Of a stretch of DNA of 64,000 bases, positions 58,088 to 64,000 are shown one piece after another (positions within the stretch are counted from its first letter, which is position 1; the number at the start of each line of letters is the position of its first letter). Source of the stretch: Alkalimonas amylolytica (lineage in GTDB: Bacteria; Pseudomonadota; Gammaproteobacteria; Enterobacterales; Alteromonadaceae); assembly GCF_900107845.1 (NCBI RefSeq), contig NZ_FNRM01000002.1, positions 550,335 to 614,334 on the forward strand, read 5' to 3'. The notes below the pieces were generated by a model. That model was not told the origin of the DNA. It made no database searches and worked only from the letters and a program-made list of their open reading frames with translations. A program made the translations under genes and the position numbers.

Positions 58088-59465
58088 TATTTTAAACAAG
58101 ATCATTGATTACAAGCGTCAGGAAGTGGCCCGGTTTAAAGCCGAGCGCCCACTGGAAAGCTTTTTATCCCAGGTGAAACCCACCACACGCCACTTTTTGG
58201 CAGCACTGCAACAAGCTGGGCCTCGTTTTATTTTAGAGTGCAAAAAAGCCTCTCCATCCAAAGGGCTTATCCGGCCAAACTTTGATCTGGATGAGCTGGC
58301 TGAAGTGTATGGCCAGTACGCCGATTGCATCTCGGTACTGACCGATGCCGAGTTTTTTCAAGGCAGTTACGATAACCTGAGTCAGATCCGCGCTCAGGTC
58401 GAGCAGCCTTTGCTGCATAAAGACTTTATTATCGATAGTTATCAGATTTACCTCGGCCGCCTCAGTGGTGCTGATGCCGTTTTGCTGATGCTGTCAGTGC
58501 TGACCGATAACGAATACCAACAGCTGCATCAGGTGGCCGATGCGCTCGCCATGACGGTATTAACCGAAGTCAGTAATGAAGAGGAAGCCAAACGGGCTGT
58601 CAGCCTTGGTGCCAAGCTGATTGGCATCAACAACCGCAATTTGCGTGATTTATCCACCGATCTTAACACCAGCTTTCGCCTGAGCAAGCTGTTGCCGGCC
58701 GATGTGACGGTGGTGTCGGAGTCTGGCATTTACACCAATCAGCAGGTACGTCAGCTTAGCCAGGTGGCCGATGCCTTTTTGGTCGGTAGCTCTTTAATGG
58801 CAGAAAGCGATTTAGCGCTGGCCTGCACACGCCTGACCCGCGGTGAGCACAAGGTCTGCGGCCTGACCCGCCCCGAAGATGTGCAGGCCGTGCAGCAAGC
58901 AGGCGCCTGTTATGCCGGCTTGATTTTCTACAGCAAGTCACCACGGGCGGTCAGCCTTGATCAGGCCAAAACCCTGGTACAGCAAGCGGCTCTGCAATTT
59001 GTCGGTGTCTTTGTCAATGAAAGCGAACAGCAAGTGGCTGCCATCGCCACCGAGCTGTCCCTGGCAGCAGTCCAGCTGCATGGTGACGAAGACGATGCTT
59101 ACATTGAGCGCCTGCGGCCCTTGCTGCCAGCCGGAACCGAAATCTGGCGGGCTTACCGCATAGCCGACAAGCTGCCAGCTTTTACCAGCAAAGCCGACCG
59201 CTTGCTGCTTGATACCTATCAGCCAGGCGTTGCTGGCGGTACCGGCGAGCGCTTTAACTGGCAACTGCTGAGCAACCTGCAAAGTAAGATCCCAGTAATG
59301 CTGGCGGGTGGTTTAAACCCGAACAATATTACCGATGCACTGGCCTTGCCGGTAGCCGGGCTCGATATCAACTCCGGCATTGAACAGGCACCTGGCATCA
59401 AAGATCACGACCAATTATTTACTGCTTTTAACCGGATCAGAGAGTTTTCTTATGACAAAGCGTAG
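58080..59465 (+). CDS. trpCF: Bifunctional indole-3-glycerol phosphate synthase / phosphoribosylanthranilate isomerase
   Basis: A 461-residue fusion of two TIM barrels. Residues 1-255 are IGPS ([39 protein letters not shown]). Residues 256-455 are PRAI ([15 protein letters not shown] with the general-base Cys, and [11 protein letters not shown] with the acid Asp; [13 protein letters not shown] binds phosphate). The fusion is the usual gammaproteobacterial form. Its last 14 bases overlap the trpB start. Confidence 0.96.
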   Translation: MADILNKIIDYKRQEVARFKAERPLESFLSQVKPTTRHFLAALQQAGPRFILECKKASPSKGLIRPNFDLDELAEVYGQYADCISVLTDAEFFQGSYDNLSQIRAQVEQPLLHKDFIIDSYQIYLGRLSGADAVLLMLSVLTDNEYQQLHQVADALAMTVLTEVSNEEEAKRAVSLGAKLIGINNRNLRDLSTDLNTSFRLSKLLPADVTVVSESGIYTNQQVRQLSQVADAFLVGSSLMAESDLALACTRLTRGEHKVCGLTRPEDVQAVQQAGACYAGLIFYSKSPRAVSLDQAKTLVQQAALQFVGVFVNESEQQVAAIATELSLAAVQLHGDEDDAYIERLRPLLPAGTEIWRAYRIADKLPAFTSKADRLLLDTYQPGVAGGTGERFNWQLLSNLQSKIPVMLAGGLNPNNITDALALPVAGLDINSGIEQAPGIKDHDQLFTAFNRIREFSYDKA

Positions 59466-60657
59466 TTTACCTGCCTACTTTGGCAATTATGGCGGCATGT
59501 TTGTCCCAGAATTACTGGTACCAGCCTTAAAGCAACTGGAGCAGGCCTTTATGGACGCTCAGGAGGATCCTGATTTTCAGGCCGAGTTCCAGCGGCTGTT
59601 ATCCACTTATGCTGGCCGGCCAACACCATTAACCTTATGTCGCAATATTTCACCCAACCCTAAGGTCAAGATTTACCTGAAACGTGAAGACTTGCTGCAT
59701 GGCGGTGCGCATAAAACCAATCAGGTACTGGGCCAGGCTTTGCTTGCCAAGCGCATGGGCAAACATGACATCATTGCCGAAACCGGAGCTGGTCAGCATG
59801 GTGTAGCTACGGCTCTGGCCTGTGCTTTACTGGGCTTAAAGTGTCGCATTTACATGGGTGCGAAAGACATTGAGCGACAACAACCCAACGTGTTTCGCAT
59901 GAAGTTAATGGGTGCTACCGTGATCCCGGTCACCTCGGGCTCAGGTACCTTAAAAGATGCGGTCAATGAAGCCATGCGCGACTGGTCCGCTACCTACGAA
60001 AAAAGCCATTACCTGCTGGGCACCGCTGCTGGCCCACACCCTTTCCCAACCATCGTACGTGAATTCCAGCGCATGATTGGGGAAGAAGCCAAACAACAAA
60101 TTCTGGCTGAAGAAGGCCGGCTGCCGGACGCGGTGATCGCTTGTGTCGGTGGTGGCTCCAATGCCATTGGCATGTTTGCTGATTTTATTGATGAGCCATC
60201 GGTGCAACTGATTGGCGTTGAACCCGGCGGGATGGGCATCGATACACATCAGCACGGTGCAGCGCTTAGCACCGGCAGCTATGGTATCCTGCATGGTGCC
60301 TATACCGCTATTATGCAAACGGCTGATGGCCAGATTGAAGAGTCTTACTCAGTTTCCGCTGGCCTCGATTACCCGGCTGTAGGGCCACAGCATACCCATT
60401 TGCAACAATCCGGCCGGGCCAGTTACGTCGCCATCAACGATGACGAAGCACTGGCCGCCTTTCAATCACTGGCCAGACACGAAGGCATTATCCCAGCTCT
60501 GGAAAGCTCGCATGCACTGGCCTATGCCCTGAAGCTGGCTCAGCAAGCGGATAAGGAGCAAATTCTGCTGGTCAATTTATCCGGTCGGGGCGATAAGGAC
60601 TTAACCCATGTGCATAGCATTTTAACTGCGCAAAGCGCACAGGAGGAGCAGGCATGA
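59452..60657 (+). CDS. trpB: Tryptophan synthase beta chain
   Basis: A 401-residue PLP enzyme joining indole and serine. The PLP lysine is in [21 protein letters not shown], with [19 protein letters not shown] and the phosphate loop [14 protein letters not shown]. The ATG at 59452 ([20 protein letters not shown]) is chosen; the frame is open further upstream in trpCF. TrpB and TrpA form a tunnel-linked complex, and the two genes overlap by 4 bases. Confidence 0.97.
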   Translation: MTKRSLPAYFGNYGGMFVPELLVPALKQLEQAFMDAQEDPDFQAEFQRLLSTYAGRPTPLTLCRNISPNPKVKIYLKREDLLHGGAHKTNQVLGQALLAKRMGKHDIIAETGAGQHGVATALACALLGLKCRIYMGAKDIERQQPNVFRMKLMGATVIPVTSGSGTLKDAVNEAMRDWSATYEKSHYLLGTAAGPHPFPTIVREFQRMIGEEAKQQILAEEGRLPDAVIACVGGGSNAIGMFADFIDEPSVQLIGVEPGGMGIDTHQHGAALSTGSYGILHGAYTAIMQTADGQIEESYSVSAGLDYPAVGPQHTHLQQSGRASYVAINDDEALAAFQSLARHEGIIPALESSHALAYALKLAQQADKEQILLVNLSGRGDKDLTHVHSILTAQSAQEEQA

Positions 60658-61460
60658 GCCGTTATCAGCAGATGTTTAATCGCCTGGAGCAGCAAAAACA
60701 AGGCGCTTTTGTCCCTTTCGTCACCATCGGGGATCCAAACCTTGAGCTGTCGTATCAAATCATTGAAGCACTGATCGCAGGGGGCGCTGATGCACTGGAG
60801 CTGGGTATTCCATTTTCCGATCCGGTAGCCGATGGCCCCACTATTCAAGGTGCTAATATCCGTGCATTGGCCGCAGGGGTAACCCCAGGCAGCGCTCTGG
60901 GATTGATCAGCCAGCTGCGCGCCAAATACCCGGACTTACCCATTGGCCTGTTACTGTACAGCAATCTGGTAATGGCCAAAGGCATTGATGCATTTTACCA
61001 GCAAGCAGCCGCTGCCGGCGTCGATTCTGTGCTGATTGCCGATGTGCCGTTGCATGAAAGCAAACGCTTTCGCCAGGCCGCCATGCAGCATGGTGTAGCC
61101 CCTATTTTTATCGTGCCACCCAACTGCGATGATGAGAGTTTGCGTCAGGTTGCCTCTTATGGCCGTGGTTATACCTATCTGTTAAGCCGGGCAGGTGTCA
61201 CAGGTACTGAAACTAAAGCAGCGGCTCCGGCTCATCATTTGATTGAGAAACTGGCCGAGTACCATGCAGCACCAACCTTACTCGGCTTTGGCATCTCAGC
61301 ACCAGAGCATGTCAAAGATGCATTGGACAGTGGGGCTGCAGGCGCTATTTCAGGCTCAGCCATTGTGCAACGGATTGAAAAGCTGCAACAGCAGCCAGCA
61401 GCGCTGTTGCAAGAGCTCACCGCTTTCGTCCGGCAAATGAAAGCGGCAACTCAGCGTTAA
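60654..61460 (+). CDS. trpA: Tryptophan synthase alpha chain
   Basis: A 268-residue TIM barrel that splits indole-3-glycerol phosphate. The catalytic Glu and Asp are in [23 protein letters not shown]; the phosphate site includes [11 protein letters not shown] and [10 protein letters not shown]. It ends the trp operon. The next gene is convergent and only 6 bp away, so the operon's terminator must lie within the coding region of that gene. Confidence 0.97.
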   Translation: MSRYQQMFNRLEQQKQGAFVPFVTIGDPNLELSYQIIEALIAGGADALELGIPFSDPVADGPTIQGANIRALAAGVTPGSALGLISQLRAKYPDLPIGLLLYSNLVMAKGIDAFYQQAAAAGVDSVLIADVPLHESKRFRQAAMQHGVAPIFIVPPNCDDESLRQVASYGRGYTYLLSRAGVTGTETKAAAPAHHLIEKLAEYHAAPTLLGFGISAPEHVKDALDSGAAGAISGSAIVQRIEKLQQQPAALLQELTAFVRQMKAATQR

Positions 61461-61466
61461 CTTAGC

Positions 61467-63074
61467 TTAGTCATCCCCGGTAGCCTCGGCAGCTGCCGGG
61501 GCTGAATCCGCTACCTTGCTAAAGGCCATATCACGGTAGGCATGGCGACTGCCAACCTGCACCCGATGCGGCATCAATTCAAAGCCAATAACCTGACGCT
61601 TTGCATCCAGTTCAAACTGGATCAATGTATCCGCTGCTACATTGGGATCCTGCCAGCGAATGACAAAACTATGATCAGCAAAGGGCTCCATGCTGCCTAC
61701 TTTATTCACCATCCGCTCAGAGCGAAAGCTCAGGCCTTCAGGACTATGCAGGATCTCAATACCACCAAACCAGCGATCTTTGAAATAACCGGCATAAGCA
61801 CTCAATGGCAACAATACCTCGCCTGTCCCAACCGGCAAATCCGGCGCTCGGCGGGCAGCTCTTTGCTCGCGCTCTTCGCGTTCTTGTTGTAAAAAAGCAA
61901 TCCAGTTTTGCGGCTCAGCCACTGCCAGATAGCTATCCAGAATTGATTGCATCACAGCCGTCCTGGCGCCACTGTCCGAGCCATTATTCAGCACCACCAC
62001 ACCCAGCTCCAGCTCTGGTACCAGGGCCACATAGGCCTGATAGCCGGATAAGGTGCCGGTATGATGCACCACCTTGTGGCCATGCATATCCTGCATCCGC
62101 CAACCCAGACCGTACGCACTGAAGTTGGTTTGATGCAACGCTTGTGTCCGATTGGTCACCGTCATTACCGTCATGGGTGACCACATCTGCAGCTGTTGCT
62201 GCCGACTAAACACCGTAGCTGGCATCTCAGCCTGCTGGTACTGACCGAGCAGATACTGCAGCCACTTGGTCATCTCCGCGGCGCTACACACCAAACCACC
62301 CGCTGCGGCCGACATCAGGCCTTTGCCATCAATGCCATTGCGCGGAATACTAAAAAAATCACCATTGCGCATGCCATAGCCAAAGGCACTGTTGGCCACC
62401 ACCTCTGCCGGCATATCACCGGCATAACAGTCCATGCCAAGCGGGGCAAAAATACGCTGGGCAACAAAGTCTTCCCAGGGCTGATCCGCTAAGCGCGCAA
62501 CCAGCTCAGCGGCGGTAATATAGAATACATTGCTGTAGCCATAGTTGCTGCGAAAGCTAAACTCGGGGGTCAGGTAGCGCAGGTTATGGATCACTTCCTG
62601 GCGGCTAAAGCCGGATGGCTCAGGCCAAATCATGCTATCGCCAGCCCCACCAACCAGGCCGCTGCGATGTGAAAGCAAGTCGCGAATGGTAAACTCGGCG
62701 GTCACCCAAGGATCCTGCAAGCGAAACTCCGGCAAGTGATCAACCACCTTGTCATCCCAGCTCAGCTTGCCCTCATCCACCAGGATGGCCACACTGGCAG
62801 CAGTAAAGGCTTTACTGGCAGAAGCCAGCCGGAAGTAAGTTTCAGCAGTAGCCGGTAACTCCGCTTCCAACACCCGGTAGCCATAGCCAGCCAGGTGCAC
62901 CACCTCGCCCCGATGCACCACAGCAACCGACATACCAGGTGTATCAAACGCCTGCATAGATTGTGTCACTAAGTCAGAGATCGACAGTTCCACAGCAGGC
63001 TCTGCCTGGGCAAAACTGGCCGACAACCAGACAGCTGCAGTTACCAGCTTTAAAGTAGGAATTAAATATTTCAT
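61467..63074 (-). CDS. Exported serine hydrolase, class C beta-lactamase-like
   Basis: A 535-residue periplasmic serine hydrolase. A signal peptide (LIPTLKLVTAAVWLSASFAQA) precedes a beta-lactamase/transpeptidase-like domain with Ser-x-x-Lys in LASASKAFTAAS, Tyr-x-Asn in YGYSNVFYI and a C-terminal HTGTLSGYQAY triad. A further 150-residue domain follows. Such proteins are usually esterases or peptidases acting on D-amino-acid or cell-wall substrates rather than true beta-lactamases. Its 3' end faces trpA. Confidence 0.9.
   Translation of the reverse strand: MKYLIPTLKLVTAAVWLSASFAQAEPAVELSISDLVTQSMQAFDTPGMSVAVVHRGEVVHLAGYGYRVLEAELPATAETYFRLASASKAFTAASVAILVDEGKLSWDDKVVDHLPEFRLQDPWVTAEFTIRDLLSHRSGLVGGAGDSMIWPEPSGFSRQEVIHNLRYLTPEFSFRSNYGYSNVFYITAAELVARLADQPWEDFVAQRIFAPLGMDCYAGDMPAEVVANSAFGYGMRNGDFFSIPRNGIDGKGLMSAAAGGLVCSAAEMTKWLQYLLGQYQQAEMPATVFSRQQQLQMWSPMTVMTVTNRTQALHQTNFSAYGLGWRMQDMHGHKVVHHTGTLSGYQAYVALVPELELGVVVLNNGSDSGARTAVMQSILDSYLAVAEPQNWIAFLQQEREEREQRAARRAPDLPVGTGEVLLPLSAYAGYFKDRWFGGIEILHSPEGLSFRSERMVNKVGSMEPFADHSFVIRWQDPNVAADTLIQFELDAKRQVIGFELMPHRVQVGSRHAYRDMAFSKVADSAPAAAEATGDD
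61475..61501. terminator. Possible hairpin ending the trp operon
   Basis: CCCCGGTAGC and GCTGCCGGGG can form a stem with one G-U pair about 15 bp after trpA. It lies inside the last codons of the convergent hydrolase and has no T-run, so any terminator role is weak. Confidence 0.4.
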
Positions 63075-63326
63075 GATAAGAATAAATTATTACGAATAAT
63101 TCCAGCTTATCACAGCAGGATGAATGCAATCCAGTGCATCCTGGTGATCATCTGACGGCTTCTGGCTGAGGCACTCCTTCAGGCTCGCCACAACAACTAC
63201 TCCGGGCATCCTGCCCTGCGCCCTTCGTGCCAGCTAAAGCTGTTCAAATGTGCTCCCGGCACATTTGTCGCTAGCGCTCAAACATGTTGATGTCGATCTG
63301 AACGAGGCCTCAGCCTTCGCGGATAG

Positions 63327-63349
63327 ATGGGAGTCAGGCGGTTCAACGC
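63327..63349 (-). pseudogene. Fragment resembling the 5S rRNA middle
   Basis: ATGGGAGTCAGGCGGTTC resembles ATGGAGTCAGGTGGTTC of the intact 5S gene (63742-63758), with one inserted G and one C for T. It lies just outside the distal terminator and reads in the same orientation as the rRNA operon. Confidence 0.4.
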
Positions 63350-63376
63350 AAAAAGCCCACTCGAATGAGTGGGCTC
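63347..63376 (-). terminator. Distal rRNA operon terminator
   Basis: AGCCCACTC and GAGTGGGCT form a 9-bp stem around GAAT, followed on the minus strand by five T. It shares its flanks (TTCAACGCAAAA and ATAAGGTGCC) with the proximal terminator. Confidence 0.8.
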
Positions 63377-63471
63377 TTGGCTTTATAAGGTGCCTTCATG
63401 CCCCTCGCAGAGCTCGGGGCGTTCTGCCGGCGCCAAGCCAAATTGTTGGCTTGTCGAAATCCCGGCCTCAC

Positions 63472-63492
63472 TGTACTACTCTCGCATGGCGA
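63472..63492 (-). pseudogene. Fragment identical to the 5S rRNA 3' region
   Basis: The 21 bases TGTACTACTCTCGCATGGCGA are identical to 63674-63694 inside the intact 5S gene. Both run the same way. The similarity stops on either side, so this is a relic and not a functional gene. Confidence 0.75.
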
Positions 63493-63620
63493 CAAATTCG
63501 TCAGGAACGAATTTGGACGTTGCGAAGCGACGGCCCGAAGGGCGAAACACAGGGAAGTGTTTCGCAATGCCACCGCTGTGGCCGGCGTGGGAGTGCTGTG
63601 CGCCGTAAGGCGCTTCAACG

Positions 63621-63653
63621 CAAAAGGCCTACCCGTGAGGGTAGGCCTTTTGC
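63621..63653 (-). terminator. Proximal rRNA operon terminator
   Basis: AAAAGGCCTACCC and GGGTAGGCCTTTT form a 13-bp perfect stem around GTGA, about 15 bp beyond the 5S gene on the minus strand, with T-runs built into the stem ends. Confidence 0.88.
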
Positions 63654-63663
63654 TTGAATAAGG

Positions 63664-63780
63664 TGCCTGGCGGTGTACTACTCTCGCATGGCGAATGCCA
63701 CACTACCATCGTCGCAGCTGCGTTTCACTTCTGAGTTCGGAATGGAGTCAGGTGGTTCCACAGCGCTATTGCCACCAGGC
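63664..63780 (-). rRNA. rrf: 5S ribosomal RNA
   Basis: On the minus strand the sequence opens GCCTGGTGGCAATAGCGCTG, carries CCACCTGACTCCATTCCGAA and GAAGTGAAACGCAGC in the middle, and ends GAGAGTAGTACACCGCCAGGC. The two ends pair to form helix I. Length is about 116 nt, normal for 5S. Ends are placed by eye to within one or two bases. It is the last gene of the rRNA operon. Confidence 0.96.
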
Positions 63781-63853
63781 GTAAACTGGTTTTGTCTGTC
63801 TTTAACTAGCAAGCTGATTTCGATAGCGTGCATACAAGCCACTTGGGCGTTGT
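63781..63853 (-). other. 23S-5S spacer
   Basis: About 73 bp between the 3' end of 23S and the 5' end of 5S. It contains no tRNA. Confidence 0.8.
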
Positions 63854-64000
63854 ATGGTTAAGCCTCTCGGGCAATTAGTACAGGTTAGCTTAACGTGTCG
63901 CCACGCTTCCACACCCTGCCTATCAACGTTGTGGTCTCCAACGACCCTTTAGCAGACTTAAAGTCTGAGGGATAACTCATCTTGTGGCCGGCTTCCCGCT
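63854..64000 (-). rRNA. rrl: 23S ribosomal RNA, 3' end (partial)
   Basis: The minus strand shows the last 147 or so bases of 23S: GATGAGTTATCCCTC, GGGTCGTTGGAGACCACAAC, GATAGGCAGGGTGTGGAAGC, AAGCTAACCTGTACTAATTG and GAGAGGCTTAACCAT. The 3' end is set by comparison with the remembered E. coli end GGCTTAACC. The rest lies beyond the right edge. Confidence 0.95.

Larger units (their letters stand above)
63075..63664. other. Hairpin-rich intergenic region beyond the rRNA operon
   Basis: About 590 bp with no credible gene. It holds two rRNA-type terminators, short 5S-like fragments and several compact stem-loops: AAATTCGT-ACGAATTT near 63495, CGAAACAC-GTGTTTCG near 63545, AAGCCAA-TTGGCTT near 63435 and GCGCC-GGCGC near 63600. 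The left end is the upstream region of the serine hydrolase. Confidence 0.75.

Noticed and set aside
61467..63074. Serine hydrolase as a beta-lactamase resistance gene
   Set aside because: It has the Ser-x-x-Lys fold but a long extra C-terminal domain and no resistance context; such proteins are usually esterases or peptidases.
63250..63861. Overlapping frames in the rRNA trailer and 5S gene
   Set aside because: They fall on terminators, hairpins and the 5S gene and encode no plausible protein.
1..64000. CRISPR arrays, tRNA genes, prophage or insertion-sequence transposase genes
   Set aside because: None was found. No regularly spaced repeats, no cloverleaf-like stretches and no transposase or integrase frames were recognised.

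Overview
The window looks like chromosomal DNA of a gammaproteobacterium related to the Alteromonadales/Chromatiales water bacteria (Rheinheimera, Alishewanella, Alkalimonas or relatives). The clues are gene order and protein style: rne / rluC / maf / yceD-rpmF-plsX-fabHDG-acpP-fabF, a trpL-attenuated trpEGD(CF)BA operon next to rnm-yciO-scpAB-rluB, pabB followed by nudL, a DcaP-type porin, a rhombosortase and a PEP-CTERM protein. The genus is inference; the sequence supports only the class securely. Most of the window is housekeeping. I found no CRISPR array, tRNA, prophage or insertion sequence.

Layout. 1-8.8 kb: 5' two thirds of a class I fumarase (minus), pabB, a small AT-rich insertion (alpha/beta hydrolase plus a toxin-antitoxin pair), then nudL, a YqhA-like membrane protein, a secreted dipeptidase and L-serine dehydratase. 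8.8-18.7 kb: an RND efflux pump with its adaptor, a TPR-containing sensor kinase, an extra KAS III enzyme and a MoxR/VWA pair. 18.9-29.2 kb: cysK, a lipoprotein, an enoyl-CoA hydratase, gamma-glutamyltransferase, rhombosortase, a PEP-CTERM protein, an S9 peptidase, rluA and a porin. 29.5-32.5 kb: acetyl-CoA synthetase, a LuxR-type response regulator and a DUF1289 protein. 32.5-41.1 kb: the fatty-acid/phospholipid synthesis cluster on the minus strand, with maf, a HAD phosphatase and rluC. 41.1-49.8 kb: rne, a chemoreceptor, a neurotransmitter:sodium-symporter-family transporter, yciI and galE. 49.9-54.6 kb: the rnm-yciO-scpA-scpB-rluB operon and an unknown outer-membrane-like protein. 54.7-61.5 kb: the trp operon with leader peptide and attenuator. 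61.5-63.1 kb: a secreted serine hydrolase. 63.1-64 kb: the distal end of an rRNA operon on the minus strand (23S 3' end, 5S, terminators), followed by hairpins and apparent 5S relics.

How the genes work together. Two chorismate-using enzymes frame the window: PabB (folate branch, Lys in PIKGT) and TrpE (tryptophan branch, Ala in PIAGT). The fab/plsX genes supply acyl chains. Acs, with a neighbouring response regulator, handles acetate. RluA, RluB and RluC, YceD, L32, RNase E and the rRNA operon make a second theme of ribosome and RNA maturation.

The observations most worth a second look are: (i) a 53-bp near-complete palindrome (25-bp perfect arms) just upstream of fabF; (ii) a decayed second copy of the pabB 3' end beyond an AT-rich hydrolase gene, marking an insertion between pabB and nudL; (iii) the complete trp attenuator; (iv) rhombosortase next to a protein with a PEP-CTERM-type tail; (v) 5S fragments and duplicated terminators after the rRNA operon; and (vi) a 20-bp tandem duplication at the chemoreceptor stop codon. 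I did not find a convincing wholly new multi-gene system.
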